Positions 35,021-47,971 are shown, numbered from the stretch's first letter. The stretch: DNA of 64,000 nt from Epiperipatus broadwayi (GCA_028023455.1 JAQFVV010000020.1:8415092-8479091); one strand, 5' to 3'. Notes: generated by a model from the sequence alone, not told the origin. Numbers and translations: made by a program.

Positions 35021-36600
35021 GGCATTATAAGTAACTGATTCACTCTAGCGTAAATAATAGTTTTATTTCAGAAGGGAGTTTTGCCTATATTCTTTATATT
35101 ACAATAATCTGATATAATAAAAGGTGCTTAATCGCGCCTCCGATAATTATTAACCTACAAAACTCCATTCTGATGAACATAGCATAAATTAATAAACATG
35201 AACTTAAAACTAAAGATAGATGGCATAAGAACAAATTGCAGAAACGATCAATAAAGTTATAATTTAGAAATGAAGAATTTGTTTGAAATGGTTTTATAGA
35301 ACCTAAATATTTATGCTTATTTAAAATATTTATGATCAAGCAAGAATTTTGAGAGTGCTCTAAGCTTTAAATAAATTTAATATAAACAGTTTAGTGTAAC
35401 ATTTAAATGATATAATTAATTACGAGATTGATTAGTTAGCTAGCTTTTCCTTTAGAATAAGTTTAGTTATGAAATTACGTATTCTGCAGAATGATTTACC
35501 AGTAAAGTCTGGGTAGTGAGTCTTTCAAGGCATCTTTCTTGTGCGTCTTCTCTCTGTTAAATCAGCTGTGGCTTTTCTAGGTTTGAGTCTGGATGCAGCT
35601 GGGAAATTTACTTCTGTGGCGGCTTTCCCCATTACTCTGGTCAGGAACTCTCTGGGATTTCAGGTGTAGCTTCTCCATCACTGGACTGGGCATGGCTGAG
35701 GTTGATGTTTTTCTCATTTGGTAGCAGCTTGTCTAAGACAAATAGATGGCTGTCTATTGTCTCTAGCCAATGGTCATCATTTGAACAGCTTTGGTAATGG
35801 CTTAGTAGAATTCAGCTTGCTAAAGTATGGCTTTTTTATTATTTTTGGCACTGGTCTTTCAGGAAATATATCAGCAGCAACAACAACAACTTTTTACGGC
35901 TACTACAGGCCTTTTTTATATTCTACTTTTGACAGTAGGTCCCTCCCCCTTTTACTTTGCCACATCACTTGTTTACTGGTTCGAACTTTGCCTTTAACTA
36001 AATATCCACTTAGTTTTTAATATTTGCTATAGTTAAATCTGGACTTAAAAGCTCTATTATTCCAATTTGTGTCATAGCTACATCCAGAGCCAAAATATAT
36101 TCCCTAGAGTTTTGCAAAAGCACTTAGTATGAATTTATGCCTGACTGAATTTTATAATTGGTCTTAGTTATAATTTTAAATGGGTCAAGTTTCAGCCAAA
36201 AGATTATTTTTAGACAAAATGTTAAAACTCGTAAACAAAATTACAACTTGTATAATTTTAAACAAACAGTAGAACTTGAAAATTATTTAAAATGAATATT
36301 GAAACTTAAATAAATAATTTGATAAATTAAAATAAATAATTTTATAAATCTAAACCTATTATTTTGTTATATACATAAATTCTAACTACACACCGTTATG
36401 TTTACTTCAGTTTTAACAAACGTAAATGAATATGCGCGTATATAAATATTTAAGACTGTATTTTCATATTATAATTAACAAGACGATTATACACGCACAT
36501 ACTCGGCAATATTACAAGCACACTCAGAGTTTTAAATTAAAGAAATACACGCAATCTGAGTGAAACGAAATACACTATTATAGAATATAATAGGTGAAAC

Positions 36601-39600
36601 AGATCTAACTGTTTCAACATATATGAACTACTTAAATTAAATATTGCTACTTCTTTTAAATAAAATTTTGTTAATATATTTTCTATTATAAGTAATAATG
36701 ACAATTTCTTAATCCAGTCTTTTTCTTATTATTTTTATTATTAAATCTTCCATTTTAATGCATATTTCATTTTATTGCTAATTTAAATCTTTCTAAAAAT
36801 ATATAACTTCAATTCTTTTATATAGTTTTTTTTCATTTTCAACAAATTATTCTACTTTTTTAATTTACTTTTTATCAATAACTTTCTTTCCTTCGTTCTT
36901 TTTTACACATATCTTAAGTAACATATTCATCTCTCTCTATATATATTAGCAAACAAAATCATATTATGTGTAAAATATAATGCTGGTCAAAACCACTTTA
37001 CATTATATTTGTGCTTAGGTATTTCACATTCTGTATTTAGTTTAATTTATTTTCTAATGCATGTAAACTAATATAAACATTATAGATGATAAAGAATAAC
37101 TTTGTTGAGGTCTATCTTACTTGTTATTTTAGTTGATTCATAATAAATAGATTAATGCTTTTTAAGTTATATGTATCAATTCTGAAAAAAATATTGACTA
37201 ATTTTTCTGCATAACACATTCATTAAATTTTGCTGGACTCTATATTTATATAGATGATTGGCTCAAGATAGTTTATGGATGATTAGTGCAAAGATATTTG
37301 TCACTCTTTTGAATATAGTTTGGCAGTTGTCCTAAATGCATGACTCTTGGTGAATGGGTCTGAAATCTCTCCAGATTTATTTACAATATAATAGAACTTT
37401 TATGAATCATAGTTTTTCTAACTTAAACCACAATCGTTTTCTAATTCTTTAATCTAAAAAAGTTAAAATTGCTTTTCTGTCTGTTTCAATGCAAAAATAG
37501 GACTATCAATTTTCTTATCCCTAAAACATCTCTATATTTTCCTAATATTTTTTTGTGTTTGTTTATTCATATCTTATGGGGTTTTTTTAATTTCAATAAC
37601 ATAAGAAATATTTACATATAATTTACCAGTCTAAAATTATCCAAATCTCTATTATCATTTCTTTTTAAAAATTAATCTTTTAAATGTCAATTCTTTGAAT
37701 ATCCCCCCCCCCCCATTAATAATAGTGTTGAAACAAAGCTTTAATTCTAATTTAAAATCATTTCACCTGCAGTTCTTCTAGACCTCTCACTTTTCAACCA
37801 TCTTAATTTTCCTTACATATCAATTTTTTAAAGTGAATTATTTTTTTTATATTTCAATACTTACAATTCTTTTAGCTTACAATTTTTTCTCTTTATCTAA
37901 CAATTTAACATTTCTAGAAGTTCTGCTTATACATTTAATATATTTTAAAATTTTCTATTCTCATCTTTCTCTTTATTCTTTATATGGTTTATTAGTTTAT
38001 TTATTTAATCTCATTCTTTTTTAAATCAAACTTACTTTTGCTAATGTTTTTTTAAGTACTTTTTCCCCTTTTTTATTTTATTTTAGTCTTTATACTTAAA
38101 TTTCTTTTTTGTCACCTTTTTGTTCTTTGCTCTTTTTTGCCCCCATCAAACATCATCCATTTCTCTGGTCTATTTTTCAAAATCCAGCTATTAAGTACTA
38201 TTTATTTTTTCTAAAATAATAGTATTATATTTCTTTTTATTACATTATTATCTTGTATTAATTTTCTTAATAATAATTTATTAGCTCTCAGATGACAATG
38301 ACCTCCTTAGGAAAGTCTTGGTACCCTATTATATTCAATCCTATTTCTTTATATAAAAAAGTTATTTTATTAACAAGATACAAACATCTAACAAATATTT
38401 TATATTACGTTATACATTATATTTGAGCCTTTTAAAAATAATTTAACAGACTCATCCTTTTTTCATATTAAGATATATCGTAATCAATTTATAAAGTGAT
38501 ATAATTTTATTTATCATTTAATACAGCCAGCATTTTTTATAATTATGTTATCCATATAATAAGTTTCAATTTCTAATTTAAGTAAATATATCAGGAATAA
38601 AATAAAAGATCACATTTTTACTTTAAAAATTGAAAACATATTTAAGTTTTCACATACATTTTGTATATGCATTAACAAGAGGCTTATTAAGAATTTAAAT
38701 TATGTTAATTTATCAATGTGAATAAAATTATACTGTATATTATTACAATCATTATTAAGTCAGGAATAAACCAATCAAACACCTAAAATCTGTATTGCAT
38801 TCAGGTGTTCAATGTGGGACATTATGCTGAAAATGATTAAATTATATAATTCATATATTACTATTATGCACACATTTACATTACTTGTGTATACATAATA
38901 AGATAAGTAAAAGATAACTAAGGAACTAGCATTATTTAAATCTAACAGATAAGAATTGGTGATAATTTTTTTTTATGAATATCTGAAATCAAAAAGTCTA
39001 AAAGTGACCTGTATACTTATTTCTATAAATACCAGTACAATTGATAATAATTAATTTAGTAAATGAAGCTACTAAGACTATAACAAATTATTGTGGTCAT
39101 TAAATTTAATTAATTAAGACAATTGCAACAAATAAATATGCAAATTCCCAGAACATCTTAAATCAACACATGATTATTTTAAAGAATAGAAACAACAAGT
39201 GTAGGCTGTCAAAGTAAGCAACTGTAGGGACTGAATAAAGTTATTTTAATATTCATTATTATTTGTAATAATAATGAATAATATTATTTTAATATTCATT
39301 ATTATTCATTGTTAAAAAAACTATGGAAATCTGTATGCATCTACTTTCTATTTATCATATACCTTATTCTGTCAAATATATTCTTATCTTTATCATGTTC
39401 ACTAAATCAGTGATCATGCAACATGATGTATCTTGTATAATTTTTGTGTTGAAATCCTTTTGGTCATATAATTACTGGGCATTGATTTTCAGAATCTTAA
39501 TATTGACTGCATTATCAATCTAATCAAAAAGTAACTTTTTAAAAAAAATTATTAATGAGTTGTAAGTTTTAAATTATGCTTTATGCAAAAAAGTAAAGCT

Positions 39601-39912
39601 TAGTATTATTAGAATTATATGGTTAAGCGCTTTCAGAGATTTCTTCTCCATATTCATAGCTTTCAACTATAATATGATATCAAGAGGAAGATTAGAGAGG
39701 AATGGCTTATAGCAAGAGATATAAATGCAATAAACAGAAAGGATACATCCTTTTCGATTTCAAATAGTAAGTTATGTAGAATAATTGTATTAGACTAACA
39801 GTAAAAATGGAAAAAAATTAATCAATTATGCTATTTATTCATATATTTAAATAAATCATGCAATATAATAGAAAATAAAATATTATATTTCAACAACAAT
39901 TGTATATATTAT
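36601..39912. other. Very A+T-rich stretch without recognised feature
   Basis: Mostly T-rich on the plus strand. A run of 12 C lies at 37,703-37,714. An AATATTCATTATTATT repeat lies at 39,250-39,310. ORFs here are chance F/L/I/Y-rich readings. Confidence 0.5.
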
Positions 39913-40052
39913 AAAAATAGTACAGAAAAACTTTTTTTTGGCAAATATTTTTTTGCCATTATCAATGTAATGGTAAGCTTTAAATTAGTTGCAATAACAT
40001 TGATAAAGGAAAAAGAATATTTGCTGAAAAAAGTTTTTCTGTATTATTTTTA
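39913..40052. repeat. Inverted repeat of about 55 bp per arm
   Basis: AATAGTACAGAAAAACTTTT from about 39,916 and GCCATTATCAATGT to 39,968 are mirrored by ACATTGATAAAGG and GAAAAAAGTTTTTCTGTATT up to about 40,047. The spacer is about 28 bp. It is probably a small MITE. No hammerhead. Confidence 0.75.
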
Positions 40053-40382
40053 TTTTTGCTGTTATATAATATTTTGTATTATGCTGTGTAATGATTATAT
40101 TATACAACAGTTATCAAAGTAATATTCTAAGTTTAAATAAAAATATAGACATGCATTGGAATTTGGTACACAAAGTACTTGCAGTGGAAGAATTTAAATA
40201 AAAGTGGTCATCACTTGAAACTAAATTTGGAACAATAAAATTTCAAATATTTTACATTTAGTATCTCAAAATTTAAAATAATCAATTTAAAACAAAACTG
40301 AGAGAGATAACCCACTATTTTTATATCAATTCAGCTTTCATTTTTTATTGGAATCTTATCAATATATTTCTTATTACAAAAT

Positions 40383-40770
40383 CACATGTGATGTAATGTG
40401 ATGTACTGTGACTTCTCCTTAAATGGAATCAGGAATCTCTCAGCAACTATACCTAAAGAAACCTGTTAGCCACTTTACCTTCCACTCCCCACTCTAAGTT
40501 TTCCATATTCTGCTCCATCCCATTTTCACAACATAATCTTTATCAACTCTATGACCTTTATATCTAAATCCCTCTTATCTTTTCCCAAACCCAGCATAAA
40601 AAACAATAATCCACTTTCTGTATAATCACTTTTTTCATATTTATTCTTCCATAACTTCATTATTTGTACCCTTTCTGTTTTCAAGCATTTACATTCAATT
40701 AACAGATGTCTAATATTTTCTATTCTTTACTTACACAATTTACAGACTAAATCATCCATATTTTTCCATT
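40383..40770 (-). mobile_element. LINE family K, 3' fragment adjacent to the longer copy
   Basis: The minus strand repeats the 3' end of LINE K: knuckle region (ENIRHLLIECKCLK-like at about 40,680-40,735), KLWKNKYEKSDYTESGLLF-like reading, the 3' UTR, and a tail ATCACATTACATCACATG at about 40,383-40,404. It abuts the tail of the next copy, giving two 3' ends in tandem in the same orientation. Confidence 0.82.
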
Positions 40771-40964
40771 TACGTGTATATTTACATGATGTGATGTGAT
40801 GTGATGTGCTGTGACTTCTTAAACAAAGTCAGAAATCTCTCAGTAGCTACGCCCAGAGAAACCTGTTAGACACTTTACCTTACCTTTCCATTGTCCACCC
40901 TAAGTTTTCCCATAATCTGCTCCATCCCATTTCCACAACATAACCTTTGTCAACTCCATGATCT

Positions 40965-41225
40965 TCAAACCAAAATCCCCTTATCTTTTCCCAAACCTAG
41001 CATAAAAACCAATAACTCACTTTCTGCATAATCACTTTGTTCATATTTAATCTTCCATAACTTCATTATTTGTACCCTTTCTTCTTCCAAGCATTTACAT
41101 TGAAGTAACAGATGCCTAATATTTTCTATGCCTTCCTTACACAACTTGCAGACTAAATCAACCATATTTTTCCATTTAGATGTATATTCCCTTGTTGCTA
41201 AAGATCCCATTCGAGCCTTAAACAA
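40965..41225 (-). pseudogene. LINE K C-terminal zinc-knuckle region
   Basis: Residues about 26-44 read LVCKLCKEGIENIRHLLLQC, a C-x2-C-x8-H-x4-C-type knuckle near the end of many LINE RT proteins. SELLVFMLGLGKDKG follows. It is the most repeated part of the family in the window (also 11.1 and 40.7 kb). Confidence 0.8.
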
Positions 41226-41861
41226 TAAACTACTTTCTTACTATTATCATAAATTAACTCACACCCAATGTTCTGTTTACTTCTATATATATTTAAACTC
41301 ATTTTACTCTCCATACTAGTTTTCCATCTCTCCAACACCCTATTCTTTATTAATGCATCTATTATTCTATTCCACTCCTTACCACTGTAACACTCAACAA
41401 TCCTCCTAACACAATCATCTTACCTTTTGTACAAGTATATTGACATAACTTCTTTATCCAAATCTTCTGCATACTGCATTACCTTTCTCACCCATCTTGT
41501 TGCCTGCCCTTTACTTGTAACCCAATTAAATACTATTTTGGTTATTCTTTTATTATCCCTAAACTGCAATCTATCGAACATTTTCAATTTGCTTTTTGCA
41601 TCCCTCATATAAAAACTTTACCATCCCATTTCTCCTTGAATTGCCTCCTTTGCTGTTCACACCTCTGCATCTAATGCATGTCTTCCTACTTCCCTTTGTA
41701 CTTTTTCTAAGTAATCTAATACCCCTTTACTAACACATAACGCATCATTGCTGTATGTTAACCCTGCTATTGCCACTCTCTTCCATACAATTCTAGCTAT
41801 ATCATATTTATTATATGAAAACACTGCCAATTTCTTTATTAATCCCTTTCATTTCTTTGCT

Positions 41862-42143
41862 TCATTTATCAATGTTTCTCCCATTCTCCAAGCAATTTTT
41901 CTTATTACTCAAGATGATTCCCAAATAACTATATCTATTCACCACACTTAACTTTATATCCCCCAATAAGAAATCTTTGTCTTCTTTTTCCCCAATATTC
42001 ACCATCATTATATTTGATTTTTCTTCACTAAATTTAATTCTCATATCTTTACCCACCCTTGCACATGTCCTCAGCATAACTTCCATATCTTCCCTTCTTT
42101 CTGCACACAAAAAGACATCATCCACAAAAAAAAGACACGACAA
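41862..42143 (-). pseudogene. LINE K reverse transcriptase palm segment
   Basis: A 93-codon frame with CLFFVDDVFLCAERREDMEV (catalytic FVDD, residues about 6-9), IKFSEEKSNIM and NRYSYLGIILS. These are the conserved order of RT palm motifs C to E in non-LTR elements. Both catalytic aspartates are kept, but the frame is isolated by stops. Confidence 0.85.
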
Positions 42144-43202
42144 TGTATATACTCTTTTGCCACCTAATAATGGTATCTCTATCCCTCTTCTTATCCTTTT
42201 ATTGCTTTCTCCATTTCACTCAAATACAACAAACAAAATAGGTGATATAGGGCATCATTGCCTCAGTCCCACCCCAATTTTAACATTAACTGATTCTATA
42301 TCCCCTAATTGATATGTATAGTAATTATTTTCATATAATTTCTTAATAACACCCACTAAAGCTTCATCCAGTCCCAGATTTGCTAAACTTATCCATAATC
42401 TATTTCTATTCATATATAACTATCTACCTGAATTTCTACTCATATCCATAAGTTGTGTAACTACAAATAAACTATCTCCTATATGCCTATCTGGCCTAAA
42501 ACCTCCTTGCATTTCCCCCACTACATTATTTTTTCCATCCATTTTGCAACTCTTCCAGGCACCATATATGAAAAAACTTTATATAAAACTGATGTTACTG
42601 CTATCGGCTATAATTATTTAACTTTCTATGATCATTACCTTTTCCTTTAAATAATAATCTTACTCTCATATTTACTCCAACTACCCAGAAAAACTCTCTT
42701 CTGTGCCATCTTATTAAAAAATGATAGTAACTTTACTTTTGCCCTACACCCTAAATTCATTACCATCTCTGCTGTGCATCCATCTAATCCTCTTTCTTTA
42801 CCACTTCTCAATTTCTTCCCTGCTCATTCAGTTCATTTTCTGTAAACCTAATATTTCCATTACTATATGCTTTCATATTTTTTATCCTTCTATCCTTCAC
42901 ATCTAACATCTTTTTTATATCCATTACATAACTATTCAGTATTTTCTCTAATTCTTCTCTAGAGCTACACTCTATTCCCTCCTCATCCTGAAATATTCTC
43001 TCCCCTAAAATTTTCCTTTTAATGTAATTCCAAAATTTTTTACTCCCATCTCTTCCATGTTTATTAATATCATCCAATAATTTACTATTAAGTTTCATTC
43101 TCTCTATATAATTATCTATTTTAGCTAACTTATTCTTTTCTAAGTACTTTTCCCATTTAGCATTAATATTTTTTCACTTTCTTTGTTCTTAATAGCACAC
43201 TT

Positions 43203-43833
43203 TTATTCCCTGCATGCTTTTTCCCTCTCTTTTACACTTTTACTAACTCTCATTTTTCTATTACTTTTATTCTTCTGAATATTCTCACCTAAAACCCTAT
43301 TTGCCACTTTTTCTATTTCATCACACCAGTCCTCATACTCATTTCCAACCAACTCTTCCCTGGTTTCTTCAACTTGTATTTTATACTCTTCTAAGTTATT
43401 TTTATCATTCACTCTCCATCCACATCTTTCATTATTGTTTCTACTTTTATTTCTATTTTCCATTACATTACTAACCATTTCAATTACAAAGAAATTATGG
43501 TCACTATTACATAGTCTCTCTTCATTATCAAACACCTTAATTTTCTGTACTTTATTCATTCCCTCTTTCTCTACCAATACATAATCTATTGTGTGGGATA
43601 TATTATTCCTAGACCATGTGTATTGACCCCTCATAAATATTTGATACGTTTCCAATGCTCAAATTTACTCTCTGACAAAATTTCTTCAAAAGCTGTCCAT
43701 TCTTATTGTCTACATCATCAATTTCTTTAATATGCCCATTCATATCCCCTATAACCATTATTCTCTTTCCCTTTTCTTTAAAACTCTGTATATCCTTAAC
43801 TAGGCACTCATATATGCTATTGTTCCACTCCAT
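43203..43833 (-). pseudogene. LINE K endonuclease domain, C-terminal half, one frameshift
   Basis: Two overlapping frames form one domain. 43,609-43,833 carries KRIMVIGDMNGHI (equivalent to the GDFN motif of AP endonucleases). 43,203-43,655 carries QYTWSRNNISHTIDYVLVEK (TW...IDYVL motif) and NSDHNFFVIEM (SDHxxV catalytic His region). The frame changes near 43,620-43,640. In LINEs this domain nicks target DNA to prime reverse transcription. The N-terminal catalytic part is missing. Confidence 0.85.
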
Positions 43834-43856
43834 TATAGTTTGACTATCTCCAGTAG

Positions 43857-44397
43857 ATGACCAGCTATTCTACTGCACCTCCATCTAATGGACATTATTT
43901 ACATTATATTACAATAAATATAAATAATAAGATACATATATGCACATAAAAGTGATTAAACTTATTATATTTTTTTAAATATAAATATATATTTATAAAA
44001 CAATCGAAAAAATATTTTAAATTATATCTCTAAAGTTTCCAATAATCTAGCAGTGCCCATGAAATGAATTGTGTGAAAAATGTTCATGTAATAAAGCATG
44101 TTAAAAATTACAAGAAAAAAAAATGTTATGAAATTTTGTGTATTCAAGAAAATTTAAACAAATGTGTAAACATGGACAGAGATCTAGCACAACTAGGGGG
44201 AAATGAGTATTGTTAGATTATTGGAAACTTTAGAATTATAGTTTAAAATATATTTTTAGATTGTTTTGCATATATATATTTAAAAGGATTGTAATAAATT
44301 TAATCATTTTTATATATATTTATGTATTTTATTAATTATATTTATTGTAATGCAATGTAAATAATATCTATTAGATGGAATTACAGTAGCTGGTCAT
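43857..44397. mobile_element. Foldback element F6
   Basis: The left arm (43,857-44,053) begins ATGACCAGCTATTCTACTGC. The right arm (44,209-44,397) ends GGAATTACAGTAGCTGGTCAT-like sequence, and the arms mirror each other over about 190 bp with (TA)-rich interiors. The spacer (44,054-44,208) is unique. No ORF or hammerhead. It sits exactly where LINE K homology ends. Confidence 0.82.
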
Positions 44398-44794
44398 GTG
44401 ATTTTGTAAAAAGAAACATCTTGACAAGATTTTAATAAGGGTGAAAGCTGGATTGATGTATTAAATATTTTTTTTATCTTTTTATAGTGTGTTGTCAGTT
44501 TCAATTTCGTTCTAAATTGATTATTTAAATTATATATATAAAACAACATTATGAACAAATTTTAACATTGAAATTTGATCATTTAAAATATTTAGTATCT
44601 CATAATTATTTTGTGTATAATTTAGATTAATATGAAAAACAAATAAAAATCTGTGTTCAATTATTTTCTTCATAAAAAGAAATTTTGCTATTAAAGTAAC
44701 TCATTTACTAGTACATTTTTCTTTATCAATATAAAAATAAAATAAAATTACAATTTATACAAGAACAGGAATGTATATCAGTTTATAGTTTGGC

Positions 44795-44915
44795 CAATCG
44801 GAAAGGGGTTCAAAGTGGCTAACAGGTTTCTATGGGCATAGTTGTTGAGATATTCCTGACTCCGTATAAGGAGAAGTCACAGTGCATCACATCACATCAC
44901 AATATCTAACTCTAG
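44795..44915 (+). mobile_element. LINE family K, 3' UTR fragment
   Basis: CAAAGTGGCTAACAGGTTTC, GGGCATAGTTG, GGAGAAGTCACAGTGCATCA and a (CATCA)n tail at 44,884-44,911. It is a very short, 5'-truncated copy in the opposite orientation to the main copy. Confidence 0.85.
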
Positions 44916-45974
44916 AAAAAATAAAGGTTTACTTATTATAAGAATAATAAGTAAAAAAATAATCTTGGTGGTTTTCGGTAAAAATTCGTAGAATGAATAA
45001 AAAGTCAACATTTACATAAATAAAGAGAATTTAGCTAAATGAAAAACATAGTTTGAATGATTAGATGGATGAATGTATAGATATATTGATAAAAATAAAT
45101 GAAAATACAAAATTACAGCTTATATTTAAATTTTATTCTGAAAAAAATTTAATTACAAACGAGAGAGAGAAATTTATATAGTTATTTTAGGAATCACGTT
45201 TTTCGGGAAATCTTTAAATTCAAATGTCCTTTTCAACAATGAATATCCATAAATTTGAGACAAACATATTTCACAGCAAAAATAATCAAGGATATTTAAC
45301 ATTCTTGACTGATTATTGTTAAACATTATGTGGAATGAGTAAGGAAACAAATTAATATTTCATTTTTGTCTTTTTAAAGCAAAATTTTGTTGAAAATATA
45401 AAAATGTATTACATGTACTAAAATCATTTCCTGTCAGTTGATAATTTTTTTGAACAAAAAATTCATTTAAATAATGTAATTCTTTCTTTTCTCTCTTTTT
45501 TAAAAAAAATTAGTCTAAAATGAATTAAATCTACTAGATTTATATTAATTATGCTTTCAAAAAAATATTAATCAAATGCTTTTTACAAGTAATTTAAGTG
45601 TAAAGAAAACAAACTGATTAATTTGCTTTTTCCATTCTTAATTAGCTGTCAGTTATAAATCCTAAAAATAAACTGAAGTTATTTTTTTTTTAATTACTTA
45701 TTTAAAAATGGATCTGTAACATAAATAGAAAGTTGACTTTTTAATTTTAGACTTCGGTGATTAAAATGTTTAATGCAGCTTTAATATTAATTATGTGACT
45801 TTCATCAGCTTAACCTATATGTCTAATTAATATTTTAAATATAACTATGTCCTGCAGTGACCTGAGATGTAAAAGGTTATGGGACATATCTTTGCCCTGA
45901 CACTACAAGTATTCAAGTACTATACAGCATGTTTTTCTGAAGATTTGTGATGATGGTATTTTACTTGTATTTAT
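44916..45974. other. A+T-rich stretch without recognised feature
   Basis: Nothing was recognised. Confidence 0.5.
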
Positions 45975-46433
45975 ATATTGGACTATTTCCACCATCTAAT
46001 ATAAGTATTGAATGCCTTTAGAAAAATTTAACTTTATTTCAATATTCCAAATACCTTTAATTGTTAACAATAGCACACAAGTTAGTATATGCACAATATT
46101 TCAAGAGGTATAATTATCCTTTCTTCAGGTGTTGCTGTGGCCAGTGACAGTACTAGCATGTGAATCAAACATGGACCATTAGATTCCTTAAATATACAAA
46201 TAAAAGTCAATATTCAAGAATCCAAGCATTCAGGTTCAATTCCCATGCTAGTACTATCACTGGTCAGACCAGCAACACCAGAAGAGAGGAGAATAATACC
46301 TCTTGAAACAATGTGCATATACTAATCTGTGTGCTATTTACTAACAGTTAAATGTATTGGGAATATTTAAATAAAATTAAATTTTTCTAAAGACATTCAA
46401 CACTTATATTAGATGATGGAGATAGTCCAATAT
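45975..46433. mobile_element. Foldback element F3, complete copy
   Basis: Two arms of about 200 bp: ATATTGGACTATTTCCACCA from 45,975 is mirrored by GGAGATAGTCCAATAT ending at 46,433, and TTAACAATAGCACACAAGTTA by TAATCTGTGTGCTATTTACT-type sequence. The spacer (about 46,176-46,234) is unique. A B-box-like GGTTCAATTCCC lies at 46,230-46,241. Each arm has a hammerhead-like core (separate entries). A diverged single arm lies at 10.0-10.2 kb. No ORF. Confidence 0.82.
46091..46139 (-). ncRNA. Possible decayed hammerhead in F3 left arm
   Basis: Minus-strand order: CAC, CUGAAGA, AAGG...CUCUU, GAA, AUAU, U, GUG. CUGAAGA is the core with U7 changed to A (tolerated). CAC/GUG could be proximal helix I, and AUAU is self-complementary like helix III of the other families. 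Helix II is imperfect and the distal helix I is weak. The mirrored arm (46,271-46,316) has CAGAAGA and AAU where helix III is expected. Suggestive only. Confidence 0.35.
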
Positions 46434-47971
46434 ACTATACACCCTTCCTAGATACTTACTTTTTAATATTATCTACAAATCTTTAATAATAAATTCGCTA
46501 CTTAAATCTAGATTTCAGAATAATCAAAACAAACAGATAACCCAATAATTAGTTTCTCAGGAGGTTAGCTAATGTTTAATGAGTAGAGGAATAGAAGTTT
46601 CAGGTTGAGATTAGATCCAGAAATTACAAATTCCATTATTCTACTACTACATTAAAAAGAACCTAGTAGTAAGACAATATTTTATAAGCTGCTTCACAAG
46701 ATTTTTCTAATGTGTTTTTTTTCCTTTTATTTATAAATAAATATTTCATTGATCAGTTAATTATCTAATATATTCACCGTCTTAGAATGTTTCATGCTTA
46801 GACTATTAGCATAGGTAACCATCTGTACTTAGCTAAATCATTTTTTAAAATTTGAAATCTTAGAAAAACAGATGAGAGCAAATTGCTGATATTTATTTTA
46901 TACATATGGTCATTATAATGTTGACAATAATCCCTAATTAATGAATAAAGACAAACTTCTCATTTATAAGCACAAATGATATGTGGTTGAGCTTTCTAAA
47001 TTTAATGTCCAAAATACAATTGTCTTTTATATTTACTAAAATTATTTCTAGAATGGAATTAACTTAAACCTCAGTGAATATTTTGCAATTATGATGCATT
47101 TCTTGTGCCCCAAATAGTAATTCTTTTTTTAACAGTTGTACAAACTACTTTAAATCTGTCAAAACATTTTAAAGATTGTCTTGAGAAATTTAAAGCTAAG
47201 AAATAGGAAATATTTAAAAAGTGAAAATGCTGTAGAAAATTTAGAGATAGAAGTGAGAAAGAACATTAAAAAGTTTCATATTATAAGTTGTTTTCTTTAG
47301 AAGAATCATAAGAATACATAAGCTTAAGGATTATTTAAGAGTTTGCTTCTCAGAAAGTAAGACACTTCGTGGATTCAGCACACATAAAGATTATTAATCA
47401 TTGTTAGGATATGTAATAATGTTAATTTAGACAGACAGAAATATATTTTAAAAATAATAAAACAGTTGGAATCATTGACAATAAAAAACATTCCAATGAA
47501 TTCATAGTAGGTGGCGAATACTTCGGAAATGAATGAGATCAAAATGAAAAGATAACAGATATCAATGCAATACAGATATGCTGGACATATTGATAAAAAT
47601 AAAAATAAATAGTAAAGTGAAATCCACATTTTTATACTAAAAAAAAAACAAGGGAAAGAAAGAAAATAAGACTTTCTTACTAACAATAACAATATTATTT
47701 TAATAAATTATAATCAAGCCATAATTAAATGAGTGTTTTAATAATAATAAAAAAGTTTGAACAGATATATTCCCCAAATATATTCATTTTTTCTTTATTA
47801 ATTACAAGACTGGATTTAAATACATTGTGGAATATTTATTAATTATTTTAAAGCAGTTAATTTATTCTGATAATGCCTTCCATTCCCTATTCAATAAATT
47901 AAGAATAATGCATTGACATAACGATTTCCTCAATCAGCATCCAATATTAGCCAATATTAGAATCATTTAGT
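46434..47971. other. A+T-rich stretch without recognised feature
   Basis: No gene recognised. A 105-codon minus ORF at 47,375-47,692 is F/Y/I/L-rich and I consider it chance. Confidence 0.45.

Larger units (their letters stand above)
33356..36600. repeat. Unidentified repeat-rich block with two tandem arrays
   Basis: This block is less A+T-rich than its neighbours and contains no recognisable protein. It includes a four-unit array at about 33,715-33,935 and a roughly 30-bp array at about 34,795-35,020 (separate entries), plus a (CAA)n stretch at about 35,877-35,890. A 100-codon ORF at 35,718-36,020 has no motif I know. The block could be a solo terminal repeat or internal part of an unrecognised element, but I found no matching ends. 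Confidence 0.4.
40786..43856 (-). mobile_element. LINE family K, longest LINE in the window, endonuclease to 3' tail
   Basis: This is a minus-strand non-LTR retrotransposon of about 3.1 kb. From its 5' side it carries the C-terminal half of an AP-type endonuclease (43,203-43,833), a linker (42,808-43,098), the RT (GGFRPDRHIGDSLF near 42,515, GVGLRQ-CPISPILF near 42,250, FFVDDVFLCAE at 42,110-42,140), and a C-terminal knuckle CKLCKEGIENIRHLLLQC (40,965-41,225). The tail is (CATCA)n at 40,786-40,811. Stops and frameshifts interrupt it everywhere, so it is dead. I cannot assign the clade safely (CR1/L2/I-like candidates). The 5' end stops at foldback F6. Confidence 0.85.

Noticed and set aside
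35718-36020. 100-codon ORF as a gene
   Set aside because: No recognisable domain. It lies in an unassigned repeat block and contains a low-complexity AATTTT-type stretch (amino acids) from a CAA repeat.
33356-36600. Solo LTR of an LTR retrotransposon
   Set aside because: I could not find TG...CA ends with a short duplication, a primer-binding site or any gag/pol motif.
41128-42312. Several plus-strand ORFs of 60-110 codons
   Set aside because: Shadows of the minus-strand LINE K reverse transcriptase.
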